A stretch of DNA of 64,000 bases from Saccharospirillum sp043196875. Its GTDB lineage: Bacteria; Pseudomonadota; Gammaproteobacteria; Pseudomonadales; Natronospirillaceae. Positions 1 through 9,438 of the stretch are shown here, in pieces. Position 1 is the first letter of the stretch; each line of letters opens with the position of its first letter. The DNA lies in assembly GCF_043196875.1 (NCBI RefSeq), contig NZ_JBEBMX010000003.1, positions 62,001 to 126,000 on the forward strand. Direction: 5' to 3'. The notes beneath the pieces were generated by a model. It searched no databases, was not told the DNA's origin, and saw nothing but the letters and a program-made list of their open reading frames with translations. A program made the translations under genes and the position numbers.

Positions 1-773
1 TGGTTGTTCTCCAAGTGATACATAAAGCTGCCACCGGCAGCGCCGTGTTCGTCCAGCGGCCAGCCGGCGGTGTGGACGACTTTACCGGGTTCGTGCACGT
101 CGGGGCTGACGTCCCAGAGTTCCTTGATGCCCAGGCCATAGTGCTGAGGTTCGGCATCAGCGTTGAGCTGGAACTTTTCCATCAGCGACTTGCCTAAATG
201 ACCGCGAGCGCCTTCGGCGAACAGCGTGGTCTTAGCGTGCAGTTCCATGCCGGGCATGTAGCCGTCTTTTTCCGAACCGTCGGCGGCCACGCCCATATCG
301 CCGGTGATGATGCCTTTTACCGAACCATCATCGGCGTAAAGCACTTCGGCGGCGGTGAAACCGGGGAAAATTTCCACGCCCAGTGCTTCCGCCTGTTCGG
401 CCAGCCAGCGGCACAGGTTGCCCAGGCTGATGATGTAGTTGCCCTGGTTGTGCATAGTGCTCGGCGCAAACAGGCCAGGGACCTTGATGCCGCTGGTGGC
501 ACTGCGCAGCACCTGGATATCGTCGGCGGTGACCGGTGTGTTCAGCGGGGCGCCTTTGTCTTTCCAGTCCGGGATCAGTTCGTTCAGAGCGCGCGGCTCG
601 AACACCGCACCGGAGAGGATATGGGCACCGACTTCGGATCCCTTTTCCACCACACAGACGCTCAGTTCCTGGCCACTGTCAGCCGCGCCTTGCATCAGGC
701 GGATGGCAGCCGACAGACCGGCAGGGCCGGCACCGACGACGACAACGTCAAATTCCATGGATTCGCGTTCCAT
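1..773 (-). CDS. ETF-ubiquinone oxidoreductase, N-terminal part (cut by window edge)
   Basis: This protein passes electrons from electron-transfer flavoprotein to membrane ubiquinone, using FAD and an iron-sulfur cluster. Only the first 257 residues are in the window and the C-terminal cluster-binding part lies beyond the left edge. Visible are the FAD Rossmann motif GAGPAGL near residue 14, the GAHILSGA segment and the LGIKELWDV region typical of the family. The start at 773 is chosen because AGGAGG lies five bases upstream. It is divergent from etfBA, its redox partner, across a 276-base shared control region. Confidence 0.93.
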   Translation of the reverse strand, partial: MERESMEFDVVVVGAGPAGLSAAIRLMQGAADSGQELSVCVVEKGSEVGAHILSGAVFEPRALNELIPDWKDKGAPLNTPVTADDIQVLRSATSGIKVPGLFAPSTMHNQGNYIISLGNLCRWLAEQAEALGVEIFPGFTAAEVLYADDGSVKGIITGDMGVAADGSEKDGYMPGMELHAKTTLFAEGARGHLGKSLMEKFQLNADAEPQHYGLGIKELWDVSPDVHEPGKVVHTAGWPLDEHGAAGGSFMYHLENN

Positions 774-944
774 AGGGACCTCCTGGTTCACGCCCGGTGG
801 GCCGGGGCAGAGTCTTCACAACAACCGCTTTGGCACGGTGCGGCTGTCGTTCGTTGTAATTTGCTGTTTTGGCGCCATCTAGCCGAACGGATTAGTCGCC
901 GTGGGCGCCGACGAGCGGGGAGTTTAACTGCTCGTCTGGGAAAA

Positions 945-986
945 TTAAAACAACTGTTTGAATTTTTCGTTTAAAACGGATTAAAT
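945..986 (+). promoter_or_regulatory. etfB promoter with PsrA-like palindrome
   Basis: A near-palindrome has arms TTAAAAC and GTTTGAA separated by AACT (945-962). It overlaps a candidate -35 TTGAAT (958-963), followed 17 bases later by TTAAAT (981-986). The GTTTGAA arm resembles sites of PsrA-type fatty-acid regulators, which control etf genes in several gammaproteobacteria. Assigning this site to PsrA is inference. Confidence 0.4.
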
Positions 987-1049
987 GAGCCCCAATCTCA
1001 ATACCGGCCCGGCTTTCCGGGCAACCGCATCCAGACGATTGAGGACACT

Positions 1050-1799
1050 ATGAAAGTACTGGTACCCGTCAAACGTGTTGTGGACTACAACGTCAAAGTC
1101 CGCGTCAAGCCGGACCACAGCGATGTGGACCTGGCCAACGTCAAGATGGACATGAATCCCTTCTGCGAAATCGCCGTGGAAGAGGCTGTCCGTTTGAAAG
1201 AGCAGGGCAAGGTCGACGAAATCGTCGTGCTGTCCATCGGTGAGGCCAAGGCCGAAGAACAACTGCGTAAGTCGATGGCACTGGGTGCCGATCGCGGCAT
1301 TCTGATCACCACCGATGAAGCGCCGGGCTCATTGTCGGTTGCCAAGCTGATCAAGGCGGTGATCGATGAAGAACAACCGGGCCTGGTGATTCTCGGCAAA
1401 CAGTCCATCGACAGCGACAACAACCAGACCGGCCAGATGCTCGGCGCCTTGACTGGTTGGGCTCAGGGTACCTTTGCCTCCAAGTTGGAAATCGATGGCG
1501 ATACCGCCAAGGTGACCCGCGAAATCGACGGCGGTCTGCAGACTGTTGCGCTGAAGATGCCCGCTATCGTCACCACCGACCTGCGTCTTAACGAGCCGCG
1601 CTACGCCAAGCTGCCAGACATCATGAAGGCCAAGAAAAAGCCGCTTGATAAGAAAACCGCTGACGACTACGGCGTGACCATTACCAAGAGCGTCAAGACG
1701 CTGAAGGTCGAGCCGCCTGCTGAGCGCGAAGGTGGCGTCAAAGTTGGTTCGGTCGCCGAACTGATCGACAAACTGAAGAACGAAGCGAAGGTGCTGTGA
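1050..1799 (+). CDS. etfB: Electron transfer flavoprotein beta subunit
   Basis: This is the small subunit of the cytoplasmic ETF heterodimer, which collects electrons from acyl-CoA and other dehydrogenases and hands them to ETF-ubiquinone oxidoreductase. It is 249 residues, the usual family length, begins MKVLVPVKRVVDYNVKVRVK and carries the adenine-nucleotide region around LGKQSIDSDNNQTGQM. It is translationally coupled to etfA by a TGATG overlap. The gene for its membrane partner is divergent just upstream. Confidence 0.97.
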   Translation: MKVLVPVKRVVDYNVKVRVKPDHSDVDLANVKMDMNPFCEIAVEEAVRLKEQGKVDEIVVLSIGEAKAEEQLRKSMALGADRGILITTDEAPGSLSVAKLIKAVIDEEQPGLVILGKQSIDSDNNQTGQMLGALTGWAQGTFASKLEIDGDTAKVTREIDGGLQTVALKMPAIVTTDLRLNEPRYAKLPDIMKAKKKPLDKKTADDYGVTITKSVKTLKVEPPAEREGGVKVGSVAELIDKLKNEAKVL

Positions 1800-2725
1800 T
1801 GAGTATTCTGATTATTGCGGAACACGATAACCAAGCGCTGTCGTCAGCAACGGCCCATACCGTGACCGCAGCGCAAGCCATCGGTGGTGATATCGATGTA
1901 TTGGTGGCCGGTGAGGGCGCTCAGGCCGTTGCCGATCAAGCGGCCAAACTCAGCGGTGTCAAGCGCGTCCTGTTGGCTGACAGCCCGCTGTACAAGCATG
2001 CCCTGGCTGAAGAACTGGCGGCTTTGGTGGCTGCACAGGGTAAGAGCTACAGTCATATTCTGGCCAGCGCCACCACCTCCGGTAAGAACTTTATGCCGCG
2101 TGTGGCTGCGCTGCTGGATGTGGAGCAAATCTCCGACATCATCGCCGTGGAATCGGCCGATACCTTTAAGCGCCCGATCTATGCCGGTAACGCTATCGCG
2201 ACCGTGCAATCTGAAGACGCCATCAAGGTAATCACCGTGCGTGGTACCGCCTTTGATGCCTGCGCCGAAGATGGCAGTGCATCCGTTGAGAGCATTGCCG
2301 CTGAAGCTGCAGTGGCGGTTTCCGAGTTTGTCGGTGAAGAACTGGCCAAATCCGATCGTCCGGAACTGACCTCGGCCAAGATCGTTATATCCGGTGGTCG
2401 TGGTCTGGGCAATGGCGAAAACTTTGAGCTGCTGTACAAGGTTGCGGAAAAGCTCGACGCTGCCGTCGGTGCTTCGCGCGCTGCGGTTGACGCCGGTTTT
2501 GTTCCCAACGACATGCAGGTTGGCCAGACCGGCAAAATCGTTGCACCGGAACTGTATATCGCTGTCGGCATTTCCGGTCAGATTCAGCATCTGGCCGGTA
2601 TGAAAGATTCCAAAGTCATCGTCGCCATCAACAAAGACGAAGACGCACCGATCTTTCAGGTGGCCGACTACGGGCTGGTTGCCGACCTGTTCGAGGCGGT
2701 GCCAGAGCTGGAAAAGGCGCTCTGA
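1799..2725 (+). CDS. etfA: Electron transfer flavoprotein alpha subunit
   Basis: This is the large ETF subunit that binds FAD. The C-terminal FAD domain is recognisable from SGGRGLGNGENF, GASRAAVDAG, QVGQTGK and the GISGQIQHLAGM segment. I start at ATG 1799 rather than GTG 1796 because MSILIIAEHDN is the normal N-terminus. It overlaps the etfB stop, so the two are co-translated. A strong terminator follows about 60 bases after the stop. Confidence 0.97.
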   Translation: MSILIIAEHDNQALSSATAHTVTAAQAIGGDIDVLVAGEGAQAVADQAAKLSGVKRVLLADSPLYKHALAEELAALVAAQGKSYSHILASATTSGKNFMPRVAALLDVEQISDIIAVESADTFKRPIYAGNAIATVQSEDAIKVITVRGTAFDACAEDGSASVESIAAEAAVAVSEFVGEELAKSDRPELTSAKIVISGGRGLGNGENFELLYKVAEKLDAAVGASRAAVDAGFVPNDMQVGQTGKIVAPELYIAVGISGQIQHLAGMKDSKVIVAINKDEDAPIFQVADYGLVADLFEAVPELEKAL

Positions 2726-2782
2726 GCGTCACCACCACAGCCAACGCAAGCCACTGAACGTCGTTTATGCTAGCTGAAACAG

Positions 2783-2807
2783 AAAAGGCGCCGAAGCGCC
2801 TTTTTTT
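2783..2807 (+). terminator. Rho-independent terminator after etfBA
   Basis: The stem GGCGC / GCGCC has a CGAA tetraloop, is preceded by four A and followed by seven T. It may work in both directions and also protects the convergent Kelch lipoprotein gene. Confidence 0.9.
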
Positions 2808-2818
2808 GTGCGTGTGTT

Positions 2819-5359
2819 TTAACGATCAGCGAGCTTCTGAGGGCGTGGTATCTGCAATGGGGTTTTAATGGACAACCGCCAGTCTTTACCATCGGTGGAG
2901 CGCCAGATTTCGTTGCTGGGTCCTTGGTCTGTGCGGCCACTGATTACCCACAGGGCTTTGTTGTCGGGTTGGGCTGGGTTGTCAAAAACGACCAGTTGGT
3001 GGCTGGTGCGTGGCGAGAAGGCTGCGGTTTCGGTTTCCAGTTGCCAGTTTTCACCATCGCTGGAGGACCAGACATCGTTTAATCGGTCGTTTTCTTTATC
3101 CCCACCCACTAGCCACAATCGTTCATGGGTGTCGCCGGGTGCGGCATAGACCGCGAGTTGATGGAATTGGCGTTCAGTGAAGCAGGAGACGGAGACGGGT
3201 TGGCAACTAAGTGTTTTTTTGTCCCAGTTGATGCCGTCTTTTGATGCCCAGACATCATTATGGTAATCGCCACCATGGCCGCCTATAAGCCACATCTCAG
3301 CCGGAGTGGTGCGGTTGTCCGGGTCGGCATCGAAGACTACCACTTGATGACCGTAGCGAGCTTCGAAAGCGGTATGATCCTCCGCCTTCACTCGTTTCCA
3401 GTCCTTGCCATTGGTCGAAGTCCAGACGTCATTCACGGAGTTAGTAGGGTGTTTGGTGTATCCGCCGATCAGCCAGAGCTGTTCGCCCTGGTTAGTGTTT
3501 TCGTCATCACCTTTGGCCTCGAACACCACCACCTGATGCCCATATCGGCCAGCGAAGCAGTCTGTGGGTTCACAACTGAGGTCCTGCTGAGTCCATGAAA
3601 TGCCATCTGGCGAGGACCAGACATCATTTAGGGATGTGGAACTTCGATCTCGGCCCCCGATTAGCCAAAGCAGCGGGCCTTCCTCATCACCTTTGGCATC
3701 GAAAACCACCAGTTGGTGAGCGGAACGGGGTACGAACAGGGGCTTGTCCTGGGCTGTTTTTACCTGTTCCCAATGGATGCCATCGGCGGAGGACCAGACC
3801 TCGTTGCTGGCACCTCTGCCAAATCCACCCACTAGCCAGAGCCGTTCGCCTTGGCCGGCATCGAAGCGGACGACCTGGGCACCGTCGCGTGCGCTGAACT
3901 CGGGATAGGGGGTTAACTGATTCCAAGTGTTGCCATCGCTGGTGGTCCATATGTCGTTGAGTTCATGGTTACCGGTATAGCCAGCCAATATCAAAAGTTC
4001 ATCCTGCCCATTGTGGTCGGCATCGGCGACGATCAGTTGGTGGTCGGCGCGTGAGGCAAAGGGCGTTTTGGTGTGTGCTGTCCAGTTAATGCCGTCGTCT
4101 GAAGACCAGACGTCATTGAGCCAGTTAACGTGATTTCCAGTTCCCCCAACCAACCACAACCGGAGTTTGGCGTCGCCGTCGGCCTGAAAGGCCATCACTT
4201 GGTGACCGCGTCGTGGTGAAAATCGCTTGTCTATATCTTCGTTGTTGTCGCTTTTCTTAGTCCAGGTTTGGCCGTCCGGCGAAGACCAAATGTCGTTTAA
4301 GTTTAAATTGAAACCACCGTTATTGCCCCCAATCAACCACAACTGGTTGCCCTCTCCGCCGTCAAAGGCCACTAGTTGGTGGCCTTCGCGGGCTGAAAAG
4401 AGCGGCTCGTTTTCCCCAGCCGAATTCTTCAGATCGACCTGTTGCCAGTCAATGCCATCGGTCGAGGTCCAGACATCGCCCAGAGGAGCTTTAGTGTCAT
4501 CAGTGTCATCGCCGCCCAATAGCCAAAGCTCTGACTCACCGTTACCATCCGAATCAAAGACGGCTACTTGGTGATGGTAGCGAGGCGAAAACTGTTGATT
4601 ATCGCCCTCAGGAGTTGAGTCTTTTCGGCGGGTCCAATTAATGCCATCCAACGACGACCAGATGTCGTTTTGAATTCCACCTTGATATCCCCCAATCAGC
4701 CACAGTTGTTCACCGGCGTCAGAATCATCGTCCGCGGCTTTGAAGACCACCAGTTGGTGGCCGAAGCGTCCTGTAAACAGATTTTTCACCTGGGAGTTTA
4801 TGCTGTACACCGAGGTTTCCTGTCGCCAGTTAATACCATCGGCGGAGGACCAGAGGTCGTCGTCCTGTCCTTCATTGGCCAAATCCGGTCCTCCCCCGAC
4901 CAACCAAAAGCGGCCTTTGAAATAGACCGCTTGGTGCTCACTCTTTTTCGGGAACTGTTGCGTATTCAGCAAGGTGGTGGCTTCCTGCTTGCCCAAGCGC
5001 AAGCGGGCGTAGCTGGGTTGGGTGAGGTTGAGGTATTGGTCGCCGCTTTCGAAACGGTAGGGTTGTTTGGTCAGTTTGTGTTCTTGGGCGCAGGTTTCGC
5101 CATCGGCAATCACATTGCAGTCTGGGTCTTGGCCGAGATAGAAAGTGAGGTCATCAATGTCTTCGAAATCACCGCTAATGGTCAGTTGACTTCCCTTGGA
5201 GCCAACCCATGCGCTGAGTTCCATGTCTCCAAGGGTCTTTTGGGGGCTGACTCTCGACGACCCCGAATCACAAGCCGCCAATACAAGACCCAACGTCAAC
5301 CAAAGCGCTGCATGAGTGATGCGCCAAGGCTGACGCGGCGTAATAGAAGGATTATCCAT
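2819..5359 (-). CDS. Kelch-like 12-repeat lipoprotein
   Basis: This is a predicted surface or periplasmic lipoprotein of about 846 residues. After MDNPSITPR comes a hydrophobic segment ending in the lipobox LVLAAC, followed by DSGSS. The rest consists of 12 repeats of about 55-60 residues. Each has H-Q-(L/V)-V-x-F-D, then LWL(I/V)GG, then ND(V/I)WSSxDGIxW, the pattern of a Kelch beta-propeller blade. Twelve blades fit two six-bladed propellers. ATG 5359 was chosen because it sits directly before the signal sequence with GGAG upstream; ATG 5374 is an alternative. The ligand is unknown. Confidence 0.82.
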   Translation of the reverse strand: MDNPSITPRQPWRITHAALWLTLGLVLAACDSGSSRVSPQKTLGDMELSAWVGSKGSQLTISGDFEDIDDLTFYLGQDPDCNVIADGETCAQEHKLTKQPYRFESGDQYLNLTQPSYARLRLGKQEATTLLNTQQFPKKSEHQAVYFKGRFWLVGGGPDLANEGQDDDLWSSADGINWRQETSVYSINSQVKNLFTGRFGHQLVVFKAADDDSDAGEQLWLIGGYQGGIQNDIWSSLDGINWTRRKDSTPEGDNQQFSPRYHHQVAVFDSDGNGESELWLLGGDDTDDTKAPLGDVWTSTDGIDWQQVDLKNSAGENEPLFSAREGHQLVAFDGGEGNQLWLIGGNNGGFNLNLNDIWSSPDGQTWTKKSDNNEDIDKRFSPRRGHQVMAFQADGDAKLRLWLVGGTGNHVNWLNDVWSSDDGINWTAHTKTPFASRADHQLIVADADHNGQDELLILAGYTGNHELNDIWTTSDGNTWNQLTPYPEFSARDGAQVVRFDAGQGERLWLVGGFGRGASNEVWSSADGIHWEQVKTAQDKPLFVPRSAHQLVVFDAKGDEEGPLLWLIGGRDRSSTSLNDVWSSPDGISWTQQDLSCEPTDCFAGRYGHQVVVFEAKGDDENTNQGEQLWLIGGYTKHPTNSVNDVWTSTNGKDWKRVKAEDHTAFEARYGHQVVVFDADPDNRTTPAEMWLIGGHGGDYHNDVWASKDGINWDKKTLSCQPVSVSCFTERQFHQLAVYAAPGDTHERLWLVGGDKENDRLNDVWSSSDGENWQLETETAAFSPRTSHQLVVFDNPAQPDNKALWVISGRTDQGPSNEIWRSTDGKDWRLSIKTPLQIPRPQKLADR

Positions 5360-5698
5360 AGCGTTAAGCTCCATAAGTTGAACCGTCCTTAAATGACTGA
5401 AGCTGCCAGAGTGAGCAGGTATTCCCAAACCTACCGTCTCGCGACCGCCAATATATTGACATAAAGAAATCTATAAAGGATTAATTTATTGACGATTGAC
5501 TAAGAGGTGGCTCACAGAAACGAGGTGACTCTGGCCTTGGTTCAGACACTTAACGGAGGGGTTAACGGTCGCCCAGGTTGGCTTTGGCGATAAGCAATGA
5601 CCAAAAGCGCTGCCAGTGGTTGGGTCTGTCTGCAACTGCGGGTATAGTTGCCGCAATTTCGGCGGCCGGGGCTGGTCGTCCATGAATTGGAAGCGGTC
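5360..5698. other. 339-base divergent intergenic region
   Basis: This separates the lipoprotein gene from the hybrid kinase gene. A candidate rightward promoter has TTGACA at 5456-5461 and ATTAAT at 5480-5485 (18-base spacer), inside an AT-rich patch at 5450-5500. I see no convincing gene or RNA in it. Confidence 0.35.
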
Positions 5699-7861
5699 AT
5701 GAGCTGGTTTTTTAAGCCTCAGCACAAAGCCCAGAAAGACAGGGCTATTCTCAAACGTATTGACGAAACGCTGAGCCGCCAAGGGCTGCCCAGTGCCATC
5801 CTGCATTTCCTGGTTTTTTTGCTGCTCGAGTGGCAGTGGCGCTCGCTCGGTCCGGTGCCCAATGCCAGCTATGTGTTTGGTTTGTTGCTGGTCATTATGG
5901 CGGCCTGGCGTTTTATCATGATTGCCCAGTTCAATGATTGGTATGGCAGGGGCCCGGCCCGTTGGCGTGACTGGTTTATTGGTTCGGGTTTTCTGCATGC
6001 CGGTCTGTGGTCGGCCTATTTGTTGTACCGACTCGCAGGTCCCGATCATCCCATCCAGTTGTTGGGATTGCTCTATACGCTGGCCGTCGCAGCTGGCGGT
6101 ACCTTCGTATATTCGTTGTACGGCCGCACGGTCCGTATCTATCTGGCCATTTTGCTGTGGCCAGTCGCTGCCTATTACGCCTTCGCACAGCATACCGCGG
6201 GCCATTGGCTGATCAGCCTGGCCTTTGTTGCGCTCTATCTGTATCTGGTCAGCACTGCGGGCCGGGTATCGGAATTGGTGTGGGGCTTTTTGACTCACAA
6301 TCACGAGCTGAAAATGCGCTTGCGTGCGCTGGAGCAGGCGCGTGAAGCCAATGTGATTCAGGCCACCACCAACCGCCGGTTTATCAATCAGTTATTGCAT
6401 CGAGTTAAAAACCCGCTCAGCGGTCTGCTCGGTGTGCTGGGTATGCTCAGTCACGACGAGTCCTCCAGTGAGCACCAGGGCATGTTGAACATTGCCCGGC
6501 GCAGTGGTCATTCCATTCTCGATCTGGTGAATGATCTGGAAGCCTATATTGAGCAACGCGATCAGGCGCGGGTGCCGCAGTCGGTGGTGTTCAATCTGCG
6601 TAAGACGCTGGAGCATGCGCTGTCGGACATGGGCAGCAAGGCGCATGAGCACGGTCTTGAGCTGGCTTACCTGTACCATCCGGCGGTACCTGAGCGTATC
6701 GAGTCCGATCCGCAATGGTTGTCGAATGCCTTCCGCCGCCTGCTGGATTTTGCGCTCGACAGTGCTCAGGAAGGCGAAATCACGGTGCGCATTGCGGTCG
6801 ATCAGCGTGGTGAAGAAGAACGCCTGTTGCTGTCCTTCTATTTCATCAATGAAGAAGTCAGCACCGAGGACTTGCGGTCTGCCATTCATCGCAATATGGA
6901 TACCTTGCCGGAAGACGAGGATGTCTCCGATCAGTTAACGCTGATGGTCGCCTCGGCCCAGTTCCGTGCCATGGGCGCCGAGTTGAGCGCGAGCAGCCGC
7001 GACAAGGGACACTTGAAGACGATACGGGTGTCGCTGCCGATGATCGCCTCGTCACAGCAGGCCAGTTCATTCCGGCCGGCACGCTTTATGGCGGGCCGCT
7101 CGGTGGTCTTGTCTGATCTAAGCCCCGTCAATGAGCGGGCATTGAGCGCCGAATTTCTCAGTTGGGACATGAGTGTCTCTACCTGGCCGTTGGAGCGTCT
7201 GTTACAGGAGGCGGATCAACCCGCCGATTTTATTCTGCTCAATATTCCGGTTCAGGATGGCCCGGCCCGCCATACCCTGGCGCAGGTGCAACAATTGCTG
7301 CAACAGCTTGAGGGGCAGTCGGTTTCGGTCTTTTTGTATGCATCGGAACTGCAGCGCGGATTATTGTCTGATCTCAACGGTAAATTTCAGTTTATTGAAA
7401 AGCCCATTACCCGCGATGCGTTGTTGCATGCATTTCGTCGTGCTTTGGATGATCATCGTCCGGACCGCGACCAGGACTACCGTTGTGGTAACACCCGGGT
7501 CTTGTTGGCGGAAGATAATCTGGTAACGCAAAAGGTGATTAGCCGGCTGCTGGAACGCATCGGTGTCACCGTCGATTCTGTTGTCAATGGGCGTGAAGCA
7601 GCGCAAATGGCCGTTTCGGGCGAGCCTTACGATCTGGTCATTATGGATTGCCTGATGCCACGTATGGATGGTCTGGAAGCAACCCGCCTGATTCGCCAGC
7701 AGGAATTGAACTCAGGCGAACATATACCGATCATCGCTATGACGGCGGAAGATACGCCAGAGCAGGAAAGGGCGTGCCTGGCCGCCGGTATGGATGACTT
7801 TATGGTCAAGCCAGTCAGTTATGAGAACCTGGTGACCTTGGTGCAGCGCTGGGTGGGTTAA
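5699..7861 (+). CDS. Hybrid sensor histidine kinase/response regulator with degenerate ATPase domain
   Basis: This is an inner-membrane signalling protein of 720 residues. A block of hydrophobic segments lies at about residues 32-190, then a HisKA-type helix with H234 in LLHRVKNPL. The region where the ATPase should be is poor: the N-box asparagine is not recognisable and no D-x-G-x-G motif is visible. A receiver-like domain without a clear phospho-acceptor follows at about 460-590. The last domain is an intact receiver with AEDN, D650 in IMDCLMPRMDG and K in FMVKPV. The start was moved to ATG 5699 (MSWFFKP), with GGAAGCGG upstream. It may act as a phospho-relay or scaffold; its signal is unknown. 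Confidence 0.8.
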   Translation: MSWFFKPQHKAQKDRAILKRIDETLSRQGLPSAILHFLVFLLLEWQWRSLGPVPNASYVFGLLLVIMAAWRFIMIAQFNDWYGRGPARWRDWFIGSGFLHAGLWSAYLLYRLAGPDHPIQLLGLLYTLAVAAGGTFVYSLYGRTVRIYLAILLWPVAAYYAFAQHTAGHWLISLAFVALYLYLVSTAGRVSELVWGFLTHNHELKMRLRALEQAREANVIQATTNRRFINQLLHRVKNPLSGLLGVLGMLSHDESSSEHQGMLNIARRSGHSILDLVNDLEAYIEQRDQARVPQSVVFNLRKTLEHALSDMGSKAHEHGLELAYLYHPAVPERIESDPQWLSNAFRRLLDFALDSAQEGEITVRIAVDQRGEEERLLLSFYFINEEVSTEDLRSAIHRNMDTLPEDEDVSDQLTLMVASAQFRAMGAELSASSRDKGHLKTIRVSLPMIASSQQASSFRPARFMAGRSVVLSDLSPVNERALSAEFLSWDMSVSTWPLERLLQEADQPADFILLNIPVQDGPARHTLAQVQQLLQQLEGQSVSVFLYASELQRGLLSDLNGKFQFIEKPITRDALLHAFRRALDDHRPDRDQDYRCGNTRVLLAEDNLVTQKVISRLLERIGVTVDSVVNGREAAQMAVSGEPYDLVIMDCLMPRMDGLEATRLIRQQELNSGEHIPIIAMTAEDTPEQERACLAAGMDDFMVKPVSYENLVTLVQRWVG

Positions 7862-7944
7862 GCGGCTGCCACCGTCTGGGCCACCAGGGCCGTGACAGTT
7901 ACTATTACGCTAAGGATAAGCGGATTGAATATCGGGATGACGCA

Positions 7945-9438
7945 ATGACAGCGGTACCTTCGGTCGAATTTGAACGGCGTTTGCCGTTTTCCTTTGCCAA
8001 ACGGCACGGCGTAGTGATCGACTTCCAGCACGTCGATGGTCCGCGTTTGCTGTATCGGCCCAACGCCAACCTCAATGCTTTGCAGGAAGCACAGCGACTG
8101 GCACCGCAGCTGTTACCGCAGGTGCAGGTTAATGATCAGGAATTTTCTGACCATCTGAATAAGGCCTATCAGACCGACAGCGACGACGCCATGCAGATGG
8201 TCGAAGGCCTGGGTGAAACCCTGGATCTGAGCTCGCTGGCCGACTCGGTGCCGGAAACTGAAGACCTGATGGAGCAGGAAGATGACGCGCCCATCATCCG
8301 TCTTATCAACGCCATCCTCACCGAAGCGGTGCGCGAAAACGCCTCGGATATCCATATCGAAACTTACGAAAAACGCCTGTCAGTGCGCTTTCGCGTCGAT
8401 GGCGTATTGCGTGAAGTGGTACAGCCCAAGCGGGCGCTGGCGCCCTTGTTAGTGTCGCGCATCAAGGTGATGGCGCGGCTCGATATCGCTGAGAAGCGAG
8501 TGCCTCAGGATGGTCGTATCGGTTTGCGTGTCGCCGGTCGGGAAGTCGATCTGCGGGTCTCCACCATGCCCGCCAATCATGGCGAACGCGTGGTGTTGCG
8601 ACTGCTCGACAAGCAGGCGGGGCACCTGGAACTGACGCATTTGGGGCTGCACGACCAGGCAATGTCGACGCTGAGCGATCTGATTCAGCGGCCGCACGGC
8701 ATCATTCTGGTCACCGGGCCCACCGGTTCGGGCAAAACCACCACGCTCTATGGCGCGCTGCAGGCGTTGAACAGCCATGCGCGCAATATCATGACCGTCG
8801 AAGACCCGATTGAATACAGCCTCGCCGGCGTCGGCCAGACGCAGGTCAACACCAAGGTGGAGATGACCTTCGCCCGTGGCCTGCGCGCTATTTTGCGGCA
8901 GGATCCGGATGTGGTGATGATCGGCGAGATCCGTGACCATGAAACCGGCGAGATCGCCGTCCAGGCCAGTTTGACCGGTCACCTGGTGCTGTCGACGCTG
9001 CACACCAACAGTGCCGTTGGCGCGGTAACGCGTCTGCAAGACATGGGCATCGAACCCTTTCTGCTGGCTTCCAGCTTAATCGGCCTGGTCGCTCAGCGGC
9101 TGGTCCGAACTCTGTGCCCAGAATGCAAAACCCCTTACCAAGCCGATGCCGCTGAATGCGAATATCTGGGCATGGACCCTAACCAGCCGCCGACGCTGTA
9201 TCACGCTGCCGGCTGCAGCAGTTGCCGTAATTCTGGTTACCGTGGGCGGGCAGGGCTCTATGAAGTGATCCGGGTCGATGAAGCCATGCGTCAGCTGATT
9301 CACGATCGCGCTGGTGACATCGATCTGGAACGCCATGCCCGTACGCTGTCGCCGAGCATCCTGCAGGACGGCAAAGACAAAGTACTGGCGGGTCTGACCA
9401 CGCTGGAAGAAGTTCTGCGCGTTTACCGGAGCTATTAA
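7945..9438 (+). CDS. gspE: Type II secretion ATPase GspE
   Basis: This is the cytoplasmic hexameric ATPase that powers the type II secretion pseudopilus. It has 497 residues, with the Walker A motif GPTGSGKTT near 258, aspartate and histidine boxes (EDPIEY, STLHTNS), and two CxxC pairs at about 390-430 forming the zinc site (CPEC and CSSC). It is the first gene of a tightly packed gspE-F-G-H-I-J-K-L-M operon and its stop overlaps the gspF start. Confidence 0.96.
   Translation: MTAVPSVEFERRLPFSFAKRHGVVIDFQHVDGPRLLYRPNANLNALQEAQRLAPQLLPQVQVNDQEFSDHLNKAYQTDSDDAMQMVEGLGETLDLSSLADSVPETEDLMEQEDDAPIIRLINAILTEAVRENASDIHIETYEKRLSVRFRVDGVLREVVQPKRALAPLLVSRIKVMARLDIAEKRVPQDGRIGLRVAGREVDLRVSTMPANHGERVVLRLLDKQAGHLELTHLGLHDQAMSTLSDLIQRPHGIILVTGPTGSGKTTTLYGALQALNSHARNIMTVEDPIEYSLAGVGQTQVNTKVEMTFARGLRAILRQDPDVVMIGEIRDHETGEIAVQASLTGHLVLSTLHTNSAVGAVTRLQDMGIEPFLLASSLIGLVAQRLVRTLCPECKTPYQADAAECEYLGMDPNQPPTLYHAAGCSSCRNSGYRGRAGLYEVIRVDEAMRQLIHDRAGDIDLERHARTLSPSILQDGKDKVLAGLTTLEEVLRVYRSY

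Noticed and set aside
198..974. 258-codon plus-strand open frame at the left end
   Set aside because: It is the shadow of the minus-strand ETF-ubiquinone oxidoreductase gene.
1844..2590. 248-codon open frame on the minus strand over etfA
   Set aside because: Shadow frame: its residues have no domain and etfA is certain. It shows that long chance frames occur here.
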